From contig NZ_FAOZ01000042.1 of assembly GCF_001536285.1 (NCBI RefSeq), positions 1 through 64,000 of the forward strand: a stretch of 64,000 nt of DNA, read 5' to 3'. The notes under the pieces were generated by a model that saw only the letters and a program-made list of their open reading frames with translations, was not told the origin of the DNA and did no database searches. Positions within the stretch are counted from its first letter, which is position 1. Each line of letters opens with the position of its first letter. A program made the position numbers and the translations under genes. Below are positions 24,797 to 34,169 of the stretch, piece after piece. The stretch is from Parafrankia irregularis (GTDB lineage Bacteria; Actinomycetota; Actinomycetes; Frankiales; Frankiaceae).

Positions 24797-25254
24797 GGAC
24801 GCACCCGCAGCGTCGCGACGTACGAGACGAGCCGCGGCAGGAAGTGGGCCCAGCCGCTGACGTGGTCGTTGTAGTGATGCTCGAGGACGGCGGCCTCCCA
24901 GCCCATCTCGCGGAAGCCGGTCTCGGTCATCCGCAGCAGCGTTCCGTCGCCGGACGGCGAAAGGTCGAACGTGACCAGCAGCGAGTTGCCCTCCGCCGCC
25001 GGCTCCCCGGCCGGATGCGTCCAGCGGAACGAGAACATCCGCGGCGGCCGGGCATCGATGACGGTGACCGGCACCACCGTCCCGCCGGCGTCGCGGTCGC
25101 CGAAGACGATCTCCCCCACGGCCCCGGGCACCGGCTCGAACCGAGCGTCGTCCGGCCACCACTCCTTCAGGTGCTCCGGACTGCTCACGACGTCGAAGAC
25201 GATCTCCGGCGACGCCTCGATGAAGATCTCGCGCTCGATGGATCCGAACTCCAT
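24793..25254 (-). CDS. SRPBCC/AHSA1-type protein 2
   Basis: A 153-residue SRPBCC-fold protein: SIEREIFIEASPEIVFDVVS, HLKEWWPDDARFEP, GTVVPVTVIDARPPRMFSFR and LLRMTETGFREMGWEAAVLE. First gene of the SRPBCC-ArsR-SRPBCC operon. The ATG at 25254 has GGAGG 6 nt upstream; a longer frame to 25314 would run through the operator and is rejected. Family members bind small hydrophobic molecules, so this may detoxify or sense the ligand that releases the ArsR repressor. Substrate unknown. Confidence 0.88.
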   Translation of the reverse strand: MEFGSIEREIFIEASPEIVFDVVSSPEHLKEWWPDDARFEPVPGAVGEIVFGDRDAGGTVVPVTVIDARPPRMFSFRWTHPAGEPAAEGNSLLVTFDLSPSGDGTLLRMTETGFREMGWEAAVLEHHYNDHVSGWAHFLPRLVSYVATLRVRP

Positions 25255-25265
25255 GCCAACCTCCA

Positions 25266-25325
25266 GCAACCTTTGGTTGCACGTCACCATAGGCGGCGGG
25301 GCGGCTTCATGCAACCATCAGTTGC
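25266..25325 (-). promoter_or_regulatory. Twin ArsR operators upstream of the SRPBCC-ArsR operon
   Basis: GCAACCTTTGGTTGC (25266-25280, a perfect inverted repeat) and GCAACCATCAGTTGC (25311-25325) share the form GCAAC-N5-GTTGC, centred 45 bp apart, about four helical turns. They bracket the expected promoter of the operon starting at 25254, a classic arrangement for autorepression. Confidence 0.75.
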
Positions 25326-25450
25326 GCTGTCGGCAAGTCCACGCGTCCAGCGCGGATACCGGCGGCCCACGGAGGCGGGGCGGGGGCGGGGCGACCCGCC
25401 GTAACAGACCGAGCGGTCACGCTGTCGCACGTCGATCCGGGCGAACGAGG

Positions 25451-25488
25451 CGCTTCCGCGGGTCTGAACAGGCAGGCCCGCGGAAGCG
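25451..25488 (-). terminator. Hairpin after binding-protein gene 2
   Basis: CGCTTCCGCGGGTCT (25451-25465) pairs with AGGCCCGCGGAAGCG (25474-25488) with one G-T wobble; the loop is GAACAGGC, identical to the terminator at 20990-21025. Confidence 0.78.
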
Positions 25489-25514
25489 TCACGGCGGACG
25501 GCTACACCGCCGGG

Positions 25515-26822
25515 TCACCCAGACAGGCGGGTCCCGCAGTAGTTGGGGTCGATCACCTCGAAATGCTTCGCGTCGGCCGCGACCCGGACGAATGCGTAAC
25601 ACGCGCGAAGCTGCCCGAAGTCGGCTTCGAAGTCGGTGGTGGGGACCAGGCCACCTGCCGTGTAGTCGTGTACCTGGCGCAGCCGATCGATGAAGCCCTG
25701 CCTGGTCGGGCACGGCCCGGCCTCCTGCAGGCCACGGATCAGCATGTCCGCGTTGATGTAGGCGGCAAGTGCGACCGTCTGGTTGGGATCGGAAATCTCC
25801 GGCGCGTGCCGTGCCATCGCCTTGTGGTAGGCGTCCAGCCCGGGGTTTTCGGACTCGAACGGCGTGAACGGCTCGAAGAAGACCAGGCCAGCCAGTACCT
25901 GCCCGTACTGCTCCAGGAGCGCTGCGTCGGGGGCCGTGGCAGTCAACACCACCTTCAGCCGCACACCGGCATTGCGAGCGGCACTGACGACCTCGGCGAT
26001 GTCGGCGGCAGCACCGCCGGACACCACCGTGTCGATCTTCTGGTCGACCATCCGCTGTGCCAGGCGCGCGGCGCTCGTCACCCCCGGCAGGAACTCCACG
26101 ACCGGGTTCGCCTCGTCGATCTGGACACCCGTTCCGCGAAGGCTCTTCACCATATGGCTGTTCAGGTCAGAGCCGGTCAGCCTGGTGGACGTCCCGATGA
26201 CCATGGCCCGCGTGCCACCGTGTTCCTTCACGAACCGACCGAAGGTGTCCACGGGCAGGCCTTTGCTCGCCAGGTAGGCGAAGGCGAACATGTTCCGGTA
26301 GGACGACCAGACCTCTTCCGCCGAGATGCCGATGACCGGAATCTTCTCGTCGGCGAGGTACTTCGCGGCGCCGGAAGTCGTCGCGCTGGACTGGAGGATC
26401 GCGAACGCGCCGTAGTTCGCCACGAGATCCCGGCTGACCGCCAGGTTCCCCGCGGTGCTCCCCCCGTCGTCACGCGGCTGGTAGACGATCCGGCGGCCGT
26501 TCACCCCACCTTTTTCGTTCTCGACCGCAAGGCGTGCTTCAAATCCGGCACGCGCCGGGGCGAAGGGAGCCGACAACGCACCGCTGTCCGTGTACACAAC
26601 ACCGACCCGCACTTCACTGTCAGTGACTCCTGGTGATGCGCAGGAACTCGCGTCGACCTGACCCCGAGGCTGCCCGGTACAGGCGGCGAGGGCTACGAGC
26701 AGCACGGACACGACGGCGGCGCCACCTATGCGGCGCACACGACTCACGACAGCTCCGCGGGAACAGTCGATAGGTACGCCGATACCCCTGTCAGCACCTT
26801 GTCCCCCCGCAAAAGTAACCAA
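25515..26822 (-). CDS. ABC transporter substrate-binding lipoprotein, paralogue 2
   Basis: A 435-residue paralogue of 21053-22336, highly similar from the mature N-terminus on (VGVVYTDSGALSAPFAPARA, VENEKGGVNGRRIVYQPRDD, SATTSGAAKYLADEKIPVIG). The lipobox is ALAAC (Cys48). Substitutions cluster in the first lobe and around the hinge, so ligand specificity may have diverged. The frame start at 26822 gives a long n-region; a GTG at about residue 27 would give a compact signal peptide. No cognate transporter lies nearby. Upstream lies the relic of an SRPBCC gene, which marks the edge of the duplicated segment. Confidence 0.88.
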   Translation of the reverse strand: MVTFAGGQGADRGIGVPIDCSRGAVVSRVRRIGGAAVVSVLLVALAACTGQPRGQVDASSCASPGVTDSEVRVGVVYTDSGALSAPFAPARAGFEARLAVENEKGGVNGRRIVYQPRDDGGSTAGNLAVSRDLVANYGAFAILQSSATTSGAAKYLADEKIPVIGISAEEVWSSYRNMFAFAYLASKGLPVDTFGRFVKEHGGTRAMVIGTSTRLTGSDLNSHMVKSLRGTGVQIDEANPVVEFLPGVTSAARLAQRMVDQKIDTVVSGGAAADIAEVVSAARNAGVRLKVVLTATAPDAALLEQYGQVLAGLVFFEPFTPFESENPGLDAYHKAMARHAPEISDPNQTVALAAYINADMLIRGLQEAGPCPTRQGFIDRLRQVHDYTAGGLVPTTDFEADFGQLRACYAFVRVAADAKHFEVIDPNYCGTRLSG

Positions 26823-27255
26823 CGGGCAATACGAGCCCGCCGAACAGACAGATACGGAGACCCGACCTCCGGATAGGGGGCTGGAACCAGCGCCCCACAG
26901 CGAGACCGGATCACGCCCGGCTATCTAACAACAAAACCGACCAGGACGATTCGTCGGGCTGCCATCGGCCGGGCGCAAGGCCGGTCGACTCTCTCCTCGA
27001 GCGGCTCAGTGCCAGTCGCCGATCTGGACGTCGCGGAGCCGGCACACCCTCGCCGGTCTCCACCAGGGTCCCGACCAGAATGTCCATTATCGTCGCAATT
27101 CTCCTTATGGCCAGACACACGGCACGCGGACAGCAGCCCGGCGATCCCCATGGGCCACGGCAGGGAGCTCGGCCCATGCCGACGAAAGCCAGGACCCGGC
27201 GACCGCCGGGCGAAATGGCTGCCTCGCCGGCGGCATCTGAGCAGAATGCTGGGAC
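26823..27255. other. Gap holding the SRPBCC relic
   Basis: Apart from the relic at 27006-27087 I see no gene. The two overlapping minus-strand frames that cross this region have arginine-rich unnatural composition. Confidence 0.5.
27006..27087 (-). pseudogene. Relic of an SRPBCC gene (internal deletion and frameshift)
   Basis: On the minus strand this reads ATG-GAC-ATT-CTG (MDIL, the start of the gene at 23942-24382), then joins directly to its last 20 or so codons (LVETGEGVPAPR). A 2-nt loss then shifts the frame, yet the final nucleotides GATCGGCGACTGGCACTGA still match the parent. About 360 bp of the gene body is missing. The relic lies upstream of the second binding-protein gene, mirroring the order of the parent region. 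Confidence 0.8.
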
Positions 27256-27888
27256 ATGACATCCACCAGACAGCTTTTTCTGGACGTCGCGACATCAGCC
27301 GCCGCGCTGCTGCGCGCTCCTGCCGTCGCCACTCGCTGGAATGCGGACAGCGCCCTGCCGAAGTTCACCGTCAGCGGGCTGGCCGGTCATCTCGCCTGGC
27401 AGGTCACCATTGTTTCTCGGCTGCTCGCCGACCATGAGCCCGAGGTGAAGCCCACCAGCCTCCTCGAGCACTACACCCAGGCGGTATGGATTGGCGCTTC
27501 CCTCGACGACGATCTCAACGTGGGCATCCGCCAGATCGGGGAGGCGACGGCCGCGGGCGGCCCGGACGAGCTCGCAGCTCGCGTCGAGGCAGCCATCGAG
27601 GAACTGAACGGCCTGCTGCCGGCCGAGCCTGCCGGCCGGATCGTGCGCATGGCGTCGTTCGTACTGTCCCTTGACGACTTCCTGACCACCCGAATCCTGG
27701 AGATCGCCGTGCACTCTGACGATCTGGCCGTCAGCGTGGGCGTGCCGACGCCGGAGCTGCCGGCAGCTGCCACCGACGCGGTCCTGGTGCTGCTGACCCG
27801 CCTCGCGGCCCACCGGCACGGGCCCACCGCGGTCCTGCGCGCGCTCAGCCGCCCCGAGCGTGCCCCGGCGACGATCGCGGGAATCTGA
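27256..27888 (+). CDS. DinB/maleylpyruvate isomerase N-terminal-type protein
   Basis: A 210-residue four-helix-bundle protein of the mycothiol-dependent maleylpyruvate isomerase/DinB superfamily: LPKFTVSGLAGHLAWQVTIV with the first metal-type His, SFVLSLDDFLTTRILEIAVHSDDLA with the later His, and a helical C-terminus. Family members use mycothiol as a cofactor for isomerisation or S-transfer and are common in actinomycetes. The ATG follows a G-rich stretch without a clear ribosome site. It stands alone, convergent with the response regulator and separated by a palindromic repeat. Confidence 0.8.
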   Translation: MTSTRQLFLDVATSAAALLRAPAVATRWNADSALPKFTVSGLAGHLAWQVTIVSRLLADHEPEVKPTSLLEHYTQAVWIGASLDDDLNVGIRQIGEATAAGGPDELAARVEAAIEELNGLLPAEPAGRIVRMASFVLSLDDFLTTRILEIAVHSDDLAVSVGVPTPELPAAATDAVLVLLTRLAAHRHGPTAVLRALSRPERAPATIAGI

Positions 27889-27894
27889 CATTCC

Positions 27895-28012
27895 ACATTC
27901 CAGGTCGAGAGGGACAAAAAGCGCGCCGACTGCCTTTGGTGAACCGCAAGAAAGCAGGATTTTGGTCGTCGGAACGACCAAAATCCTTCGCTCTTGCGAC
28001 TCGCCAAACCGG
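27895..28012 (-). repeat. Dispersed palindromic repeat, copy B
   Basis: The core arms AGGATTTTGGTCGT (27956-27969) and ACGACCAAAATCCT (27974-27987) are perfect with a 4-nt loop, inside an outer CGCAAG/CTTGCG stem. The tail with GGGACAAAAAGCGC lies on the low-coordinate side, so the element is in minus orientation relative to copies A and D. It sits between two convergent genes. Confidence 0.75.
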
Positions 28013-28075
28013 GCCGCCGGGCCACCGGGCGCGCGGGCGCGCGGAGTCACCGCCACAACCGAGTGGAGCCGCGCA

Positions 28076-28825
28076 TCAGGGCACGTCGTCGTAACCCTCG
28101 CGGAGGGCGAACCGGGTCAGCTCGACCCGGTTGCGGAGCTGAAGCTTCGCAAGCACGTTGTGGACGTGGTTCTGCACCGTCCGATGCGACACGCCCAGCT
28201 GGCGGGCCGCGTCCCGGGCGGACAGGCCCTTCGCGACCAGCCTGAGCACCTCGACCTCCCGCGCGGTGAGGCGCGGTTCGGCAGCCGAGCCCGTGCCCGC
28301 AGCCGAGCCCGGCTCCCGGGACGCCCGGGACGCCTCGCCGAGGACGAGCGCGGCCAGCCCCGCGGTGAAGACGGCGGTCCCTCGCGCGGTGCGGCGAACC
28401 GCGTCGACGAGCTCCTCAGGACGGGCTGACTTGAGCAGGTACCCGGATGCCCCGGCCTTGACGGCGTCCAGCACGTCGGCCTGTTCCCCGGAGGCGGACA
28501 CGACGAGCACCGACACCGGCGCTCCGGTCAGGGCGTTCGGGGCCTCCGTCGTGCCGACCAGGGCGCGGATCACCTCGACGCCAGGACCGTCCGGCAGCCC
28601 CAGGTCCAGGACGAGGACCTCGGGCCGGGTCGCCGCCAGGACGCGCAGCGCCTGCGCGACGGAGCCCGCCGTGCCCACCACCGAGAAGCCGGCTTCGGTG
28701 AGATCCCGGCTCAACGCCTCCCGCCACAGCGGGTGATCGTCGACGACGACCACCCGGCCGCCCACGCCAGCCCGGTCGGCGCCGGTTCCATCGCGGGTAC
28801 CCGTGCCGGCATCACCGTGGGACAC
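28076..28825 (-). CDS. NarL/FixJ-family response regulator
   Basis: A 249-residue two-component regulator: receiver domain at about 24-150 (VVVVDDHPLWREAL, LVLDLGLPDG with phospho-acceptor D74, KAGASGYLLKSARPEELVDA) and a LuxR-type HTH at about 190-249 (LTAREVEVLRLVAKGLSARD, LGVSHRTVQNHVHNVLAKL). The GTG at 28825 overlaps the kinase stop codon by 14 nt, so the pair is translationally coupled; a GTG at 28765 is an alternative. It is the partner of the kinase at 28812-30164. Targets are unknown. Confidence 0.9.
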   Translation of the reverse strand: MSHGDAGTGTRDGTGADRAGVGGRVVVVDDHPLWREALSRDLTEAGFSVVGTAGSVAQALRVLAATRPEVLVLDLGLPDGPGVEVIRALVGTTEAPNALTGAPVSVLVVSASGEQADVLDAVKAGASGYLLKSARPEELVDAVRRTARGTAVFTAGLAALVLGEASRASREPGSAAGTGSAAEPRLTAREVEVLRLVAKGLSARDAARQLGVSHRTVQNHVHNVLAKLQLRNRVELTRFALREGYDDVP

Positions 28826-30164
28826 GCAGCTCGACCTCCGTCCCCTCACCGGGGCGCCCGGTGACGGCGACGTCGCCGCCGAGCTCACGGATCCGCCCGC
28901 GGACGGACACCGCGAGCCCGAGCCGGCCCTGCGCGGCGGCCTGCTCGGCCCGCCCGGGCTCGATGCCGATCCCGTCATCGCGAACGGTCACGACAACCGA
29001 ACCGCCGTCGTCCTCAAGCAGGATCCACGCCGACGCCCCGGGGCCGGCGTGCATGGCCACATTGTCCAGCACAGCACGGACGGCCGCGACGATCTCGTCC
29101 GCATGCCTCCTCGGCAGAGGCACCGGCACGCCCGGAGTCGAGACCGTCACCTGCAGCGGCAGGTCACCGCCCGCGCCCGCGGCCATCGCCGGCTGCCTCC
29201 GGGTGATCGCCATCAACAGGCCCCCGAGATCCGCCTCGGCGGGATCGGGCCGCGAGGATCCGCCCCTGCCGCCTGGCAGGCCTGCCAGGCCTGCCAGGAC
29301 CGCCCGGACCGCCCGCCTCCCAGCGCCCTCTGGACCTTCCGGATCTTCTGGATCGACCCGCACGGCCGCGCCCGGCGACCGCAGCAGGTCACGCAGCGCT
29401 GTCTCCTGATCGGCGGCCAGCCTGGCGACGTCGGCGGCGGGCAGGCCTCGCTCGGCCTCACGGGCGATCAGGGAGAGGACCTGCAGCACTCCGTCGTGGA
29501 CGTCGCGGGCGAGCCGCTCCCGCTCGGCGTCCCCGGCCCGCGCGGCCAGCAGGCGCGCCAGGGCCGACTCGGCGCGGAACGCGGTCTGGCTGAGGTAGCC
29601 GACAACGGCTCCCGAGACCACGAAGAGAACCGCCGGACGTATCGAGGCCTGGCTCACCGAGCCGGTCGCGACGAAGGACGCCACGGCCAGGACCACACCG
29701 CCGGCGACGCCTCCCACGGTTCCACCGACGAGCGCGGCGCTGAACACACCACTCGCCGTCCACAGGGCGGGAAGGACATCCCGGGACCCGGCCGGGCTCA
29801 CCGCGCCGGCGGCCAGCAGGACCGCGACGCACACCACGACATCCGCCGCGACCAGGTAGTCGCGCAGCCGAGGCCACCGGCGGTCGGCCGCGGGCGCGAA
29901 CAACGACATGACCAACGACCAGAGGGTCACCGCGACGAACCAGAGCAGACCGGGGACCGCGGACGTGCCCTGCCCGAGGTCACGCCCGACCGTCACGACC
30001 GCGTAGCACGTCGCCACCAGGCGGAAGACCGCGAGTGAACGCCACAGCGCGCCGCGCACACCGTTCGGCCCACGGAGGCGGGCCGAACCCGGTGGCCTGC
30101 GCACCGAACAAGTCTCGCAGACAGTGACTGATCCCGCTTTCCACCAGGAGTTGGCATGGATCAC
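28812..30164 (-). CDS. NarL-type sensor histidine kinase
   Basis: A kinase of up to 450 residues. The N-terminal half has five or six hydrophobic segments (for example LLWFVAVTLWSLVMSLF, VVCVAVLLAAGAV, VGGTVGGVAGGVVLAV), then a HisKA_3 dimerisation helix with RLARDVHDGVLQ (phospho-His) and an HATPase domain (VRAVLDNVAMHAG, VRDDGIGIEPG, GRLGLAVSVRGR). The sensor is membrane-embedded with no large extracytoplasmic domain, so an intramembrane or cell-envelope signal is likely. The GTG at 30164 is the longest start; the true start may be some 20 codons later. It is co-transcribed with the response regulator. Confidence 0.88.
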   Translation of the reverse strand: MIHANSWWKAGSVTVCETCSVRRPPGSARLRGPNGVRGALWRSLAVFRLVATCYAVVTVGRDLGQGTSAVPGLLWFVAVTLWSLVMSLFAPAADRRWPRLRDYLVAADVVVCVAVLLAAGAVSPAGSRDVLPALWTASGVFSAALVGGTVGGVAGGVVLAVASFVATGSVSQASIRPAVLFVVSGAVVGYLSQTAFRAESALARLLAARAGDAERERLARDVHDGVLQVLSLIAREAERGLPAADVARLAADQETALRDLLRSPGAAVRVDPEDPEGPEGAGRRAVRAVLAGLAGLPGGRGGSSRPDPAEADLGGLLMAITRRQPAMAAGAGGDLPLQVTVSTPGVPVPLPRRHADEIVAAVRAVLDNVAMHAGPGASAWILLEDDGGSVVVTVRDDGIGIEPGRAEQAAAQGRLGLAVSVRGRIRELGGDVAVTGRPGEGTEVELRVPR

Positions 30165-30195
30165 CCTGGCCGGTCAGCCGCGGGCCGTCGGTGCC

Positions 30196-30251
30196 GTCAG
30201 GGCCAGGGCCGTCAGGGAAAGGGCCGTCAGGGAAAGGGCCATCAGGGAAAG
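30196..30251. repeat. 15-bp tandem repeat before the YiaA/B-like gene
   Basis: GTCAGGGAAAGGGCC is repeated about 3.5 times with few changes and runs into the start codon at 30252. Its AGGG segment may double as the ribosome site. Other 15-bp arrays occur at 45406-45465 and 49727-49815. Confidence 0.7.
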
Positions 30252-30602
30252 ATGAGTACGGATACTCAGGCCGGGTGGGGCGGCCGGGCCGACACTGTGC
30301 TCATGACCACCGCCAAGGCCCCCGTACCCCGGACGACGACCGCTTTCATGGTCCAGGCCACGCTTTCCTTCAGCATCTCGGTGATCGCGGTCCTCTATGC
30401 GATCGCGCATCTTCCGGGCGATGCCTGGATGCGTGGTTTCCTTCTGCTCGGCACGCTGTACATCGTCACCTCGACGTTCACGCTCTCGAAGTGCGTCCGT
30501 GACCACCAGGAGGCCTCCGCCGTCATCAGCCGGGTCGACCAGGCGCGGCTGGAGCGGCTCATGGCCGAGTACGACCCCTTCAAACAGCAGTTGACGCCCT
30601 GA
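30252..30602 (+). CDS. YiaA/YiaB two-helix membrane protein
   Basis: A protein of about 116 residues with two transmembrane helices (FMVQATLSFSISVIAVLYAI and GFLLLGTLYIVTSTFTLSKC) followed by RDHQEASAVISRVDQARLER, matching the YiaA/YiaB inner-membrane family of unknown function. The start is uncertain: ATG at 30252 directly after AGGGAAAG, or ATG at 30303, which gives the classic family length of about 99. The gene is convergent with the ABC permease, whose stop lies 15 bp away. Confidence 0.8.
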   Translation: MSTDTQAGWGGRADTVLMTTAKAPVPRTTTAFMVQATLSFSISVIAVLYAIAHLPGDAWMRGFLLLGTLYIVTSTFTLSKCVRDHQEASAVISRVDQARLERLMAEYDPFKQQLTP

Positions 30603-30617
30603 CCACCACGCCGGTGG

Positions 30618-32309
30618 TCAGCCGGCCGGCAGGTCGCGGCGCCGCAGCCCCGCGAGGCCGGCCACCACGAGCAGGGCGGCGAGAACGGTGAGCAGCGACA
30701 GCGGCAGGACGGGCACCGATCCACCGACCGAACGGCTGGTGTGGGTGAACGGTGAGACGTCCAGCAGCCAGTGGCTCGCCCCCGCCGCGGTGCCGAACAG
30801 GCCGATCAGCAGGCAGCCGGCCCATGCCGCCCAGCTCACCGCCCACAGCCGGGGGAACACGCCGAACAGCATCACCGCGATCGCCGCGAGCACCGCGACG
30901 GCGGGCAGCTGCGGCGCCGCGAGCCGCACCAGGTGCGACAGCGAACCACCGACACCGACACCGGCGCCGTCATCGCCCCCGCCGCCATCGCCACCACCAC
31001 CGCTCAGCCCGTGGACCAGCCCCGTGACGATGCTGGCGGTGAACAGTGCCGCGGTCGGGCCCAGCGCGGCGAACACCAGGTGGGACGCCGCCCACCGCAG
31101 CCGGCCGGCAGCCGTGGCCAGCACGGGCTCCGCCCGGCCGGCGATCTCCTCGGCCCGCAGTCGCAGCACGGCCTGGATCGCGTAGCCCGCGACGAGCATC
31201 GCCGTGATCGACATCACGGATGCGAAGTAGGCGTCGATGATCCCGGACCGGCCGCCCAGCCGGGTGAAGACGTCCCGCAGCCCCGGGTTGTCCCCCACCA
31301 GATCCCCGACGCTGCCGGCGACACCGCCGAACACCAGGCCGAGCAGGGCGGAGCCGGCGACCCAGCAGACAAGCAGCCCCCGGTGCAGCCGCCAGGCGAG
31401 GGCAAGCGGCGAACGCAACGACGGCGACGCCTGCGCCGGCCCCGGACGATCCGGGAACACACCGGCCCCGAGGTCGCGCCGCGTGGACAGCGCGACAGCC
31501 ACCCCGACGAGAACGATCACCATCCCGACGGCGGGTACGCACACCCACCAGTGCCGCGCGCCGAACGGGTAGCTCCGCTGAAGAAGACCGATCGGCGACA
31601 GCCAGGAAAGCCAGGCCCACCCCGCCAAACCGGCACCATCGCCACCGAGGCCGCCGCCGACGCCACCACCGCCACCTACGCCACCGCCGTCGCCGACGAC
31701 ACGCATCGCGTAGGCCGCGGCCACGACCGCGCACGCGATCCCGCGAGCACTGCCGGCACCCGTGGTGACCTGCGCGGCGACCGCCCCGACCGCCGCGAAG
31801 ACCCAGCCGCCGAGGGCCAGCGTGAGCCCGAAGGCCAGCGATCCGCCCGTGGGCAGGCCACGGCCGGACAGGCTGACCGTGACGATCACGGCGAGGACGA
31901 GGTTGGCGGCGAGCAGGACAGCCAGCGCCGCGGCGAGGCCGGAGTGCCGGCCGACCGCGGTCGCGCCGACCAGTTCCCGGCGCCCGGCCTCCTCCTCGGC
32001 CCGGGTGTGCCGGATGACGACCAGTGCGCTGATCAGACCGATGACAACCGGCAGGAATCCGGCCCGCCAACACACCAGCTCACCGAGGCTGGAGCCACGC
32101 AGCGGACCGTACAGCGCGATGAGGGCTCCGTTTCGCGCACTCGTCGCGGCGAACTGCTGCCGCTCGGCGGCCGTCGGATAGAGGCCCGCGAAGGATGCCG
32201 CCAGGGCGGCCGGCAGGATGCCGAGGACGAACACCCAGCACGGCAGCAGCACCCGGTCACGGCGCAGGATCAGCCGGATCTGCGTTCCGGTGCCGGTCAG
32301 GTGGCTCAT
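30618..32309 (-). CDS. ABC-2-type exporter permease
   Basis: A 563-residue polytopic membrane protein with about 12 hydrophobic segments, including [34 protein letters not shown] and [19 protein letters not shown]-like stretches. Its architecture matches the large permeases of actinobacterial antibiotic/polyketide exporters. The motif [17 protein letters not shown] after the second helix is characteristic of this subgroup and recurs as [16 protein letters not shown] in the second half, showing a two-repeat organisation. Gly-rich loops ([13 protein letters not shown]-like) are unusual. The ATG overlaps the ATPase stop by 4 nt. It forms a TetR-regulated efflux pump with 32306-33259. Confidence 0.88.
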   Translation of the reverse strand: MSHLTGTGTQIRLILRRDRVLLPCWVFVLGILPAALAASFAGLYPTAAERQQFAATSARNGALIALYGPLRGSSLGELVCWRAGFLPVVIGLISALVVIRHTRAEEEAGRRELVGATAVGRHSGLAAALAVLLAANLVLAVIVTVSLSGRGLPTGGSLAFGLTLALGGWVFAAVGAVAAQVTTGAGSARGIACAVVAAAYAMRVVGDGGGVGGGGGVGGGLGGDGAGLAGWAWLSWLSPIGLLQRSYPFGARHWWVCVPAVGMVIVLVGVAVALSTRRDLGAGVFPDRPGPAQASPSLRSPLALAWRLHRGLLVCWVAGSALLGLVFGGVAGSVGDLVGDNPGLRDVFTRLGGRSGIIDAYFASVMSITAMLVAGYAIQAVLRLRAEEIAGRAEPVLATAAGRLRWAASHLVFAALGPTAALFTASIVTGLVHGLSGGGGDGGGGDDGAGVGVGGSLSHLVRLAAPQLPAVAVLAAIAVMLFGVFPRLWAVSWAAWAGCLLIGLFGTAAGASHWLLDVSPFTHTSRSVGGSVPVLPLSLLTVLAALLVVAGLAGLRRRDLPAG

Positions 32310-33259
32310 GGCCGCGTGCCTGAACGGTCCTGCGTACCTGAACGGTCCTGCGCGCCCGCGCGGTCGTAGTGCCGCAGGAACAGCTCCTCGAGGGTTGGTG
32401 GCTGGCTGACCAGACCGCGCACGCCGGCGGCGGTGAGCCGCAGCAACGCCGCGTTGAGGGCGTCGCCGTCCGCCTCGAAGCTGACCCGGTTCCCGGCCAC
32501 GTCCACGTTGTGAAGGCCGGGGACGCCGCGCAGACCACCGAGAACGTCAAGGGCGTCCGCCGGGGCGGCGAGCTCGGCGCGGACGGACGTGCGGGTCAGG
32601 TGGCGCAGCTCGGCGAGGGTGCCGGTCTCGACCGAGCGACCGTCCCGGATGATCGTGACGCGGTCGCACAGCGCCTCCACCTCAGCCAGGATGTGGCTCG
32701 ACAGCAGGACGGTGCGCCCGTCACGCCGCTGCTCCTCCCGGATCAGCTCGCGGAACGTCTCCTCCATCAGCGGATCGAGGCCCGAGGTCGGCTCGTCCAG
32801 CATGAGCAGCTCGACGTCCGAGGCGAAGGCGGCGACCAGCGCGACCTTCTGCCGGTTCCCCTTCGAGTAGGAGCGGCCCTTCTTGCGCGGGTCCAGATCG
32901 AAGCGTTCGAGCAGGTCCGCCCGCCGCCGTGGATCGAGCCCGCCGCGCAGCCGCCCGAGGAGGTCGATCGCCTCGCCACCGGACAGGTTCGGCCACAGCG
33001 TGACGTCGCCGGGCACATACGCCAGCCGGCGGTGCAGCGCGGTCGCATCCCGCCACGCGTCCCCGCCGAGCAGGCGCACCGTGCCCGCGTCGGCCCGGAC
33101 CAGGCCGAGCACGATACGCAGCGTCGTGCTCTTGCCGGCACCGTTGGGGCCGAGGAAGCCGTGCACCTCACCGGTGCGCACGGTCAGGTCCAGGCCGTCG
33201 AGGGCACGGGTGCGACCGAAGGCCTTGACCAGCTGCTCCACCTCGATCGCCGCGGTCAC
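32306..33259 (-). CDS. ABC exporter ATP-binding protein
   Basis: A 317-residue ATPase: Walker [11 protein letters not shown]-loop region [20 protein letters not shown], signature-like [14 protein letters not shown], Walker [14 protein letters not shown], and the H-loop in [17 protein letters not shown]. The C-terminal 90 residues form the accessory domain of drug-exporter ATPases. The GTG at 33259 overlaps the TetR stop (GTGA), so an upstream in-frame start is not used. It couples ATP hydrolysis to the permease at 30618-32309 and is probably repressed by the TetR gene just before it. Confidence 0.93.
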   Translation of the reverse strand: MTAAIEVEQLVKAFGRTRALDGLDLTVRTGEVHGFLGPNGAGKSTTLRIVLGLVRADAGTVRLLGGDAWRDATALHRRLAYVPGDVTLWPNLSGGEAIDLLGRLRGGLDPRRRADLLERFDLDPRKKGRSYSKGNRQKVALVAAFASDVELLMLDEPTSGLDPLMEETFRELIREEQRRDGRTVLLSSHILAEVEALCDRVTIIRDGRSVETGTLAELRHLTRTSVRAELAAPADALDVLGGLRGVPGLHNVDVAGNRVSFEADGDALNAALLRLTAAGVRGLVSQPPTLEELFLRHYDRAGAQDRSGTQDRSGTRP

Positions 33260-34098
33260 TGCCGGCGCTCCCCGTCCTGCGCCCGCGACGGCTCCCCGTC
33301 CCGGGCACACAGCGGCTGCTCATCCGGGGCACCCACCGGCTCCTCGCCGCGCGCAGGCTCCGGCTCCTCGCCGCGCGCACGTGCCGGCCGGCGGGCCTGG
33401 ATCTCGTCGTACGCCGCCCGCGCCTGGGCGGCCTGCTCCGCGCTGAGCAACGAACGTGAGTGGATGTCGACGACCGCCCGGCCGAGCCGCACCTGCCCGT
33501 CGACGTCGAGCATGTCGGTTCCGAGTGCCCGCGAGACGTGGTCGTGCAGGATGAGCAGGCCGGTCTGCATCGCGACCAGCGCGGCCGCGAAGGCCCGCGG
33601 GTCGTCGTCGTCATCGGGCCCGGGCCCGGCCAGCCGGCCGGTCGCGATCCACCGCTCCGTCTCGGCGACCATGGCGTCGAACAGGCCGGCGGCTGCCGCG
33701 GAGCCGTCGACCATCGACCGGGCCACGTAGCGCTGGAGCAGCAGCAGGGTGGGATGGACGGCGACCATGAACGTCGGATCGGCCAGCCGGCCGGCCACGA
33801 CCGCCTCCTCCTTGATGGCCATCGCCCGTTCCAGCGCATAGGTGTCGCAGGCTTCGCGCAGCGCCTCCTTCGCTCCGAAGTGGTGGCGCACCAGGCCTGA
33901 CGACACCCCGGCCGCCTCGGCGACACCTCGGATGGTCGTGGCCTCGAAGCCCTGTTCGGCGAACAGGCGCAGGGCCGCGTCCCGGATGCGCGCCCTGGCC
34001 GTCAGGTCCTCGAACGCCGGACCCGCCCGGCCGTGGACGTCGTCACCGCCAGCATCACCATCGGTAGCTCGTGTGATCGCCACTTTCCGCTCGGCCAT
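33256..34098 (-). CDS. TetR-family regulator of the ABC exporter
   Basis: A 280-residue TetR-family repressor. The HTH is in [40 protein letters not shown] at about residues 37-80, followed by an all-helical ligand domain. The C-terminal 45 residues are a low-complexity, partly repeated tail ([30 protein letters not shown]), not typical of the family. First gene of a three-gene operon with 4-nt overlaps throughout. A palindrome at 34170-34185, 72 bp upstream of the start, is the likely operator. Confidence 0.9.
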   Translation of the reverse strand: MAERKVAITRATDGDAGGDDVHGRAGPAFEDLTARARIRDAALRLFAEQGFEATTIRGVAEAAGVSSGLVRHHFGAKEALREACDTYALERAMAIKEEAVVAGRLADPTFMVAVHPTLLLLQRYVARSMVDGSAAAAGLFDAMVAETERWIATGRLAGPGPDDDDDPRAFAAALVAMQTGLLILHDHVSRALGTDMLDVDGQVRLGRAVVDIHSRSLLSAEQAAQARAAYDEIQARRPARARGEEPEPARGEEPVGAPDEQPLCARDGEPSRAQDGERRQ

Positions 34099-34169
34099 GG
34101 CGCTTCAACCACCTCTCCCGCATCCATCACTCCTGCGGCCAGGCTGTCGCTATACGCATGAGCAGCTTA

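Noticed and set aside
26911-27295. Small minus-strand genes upstream of the DinB-like gene
   Set aside because: These frames read through the SRPBCC relic and have unnatural composition after it.
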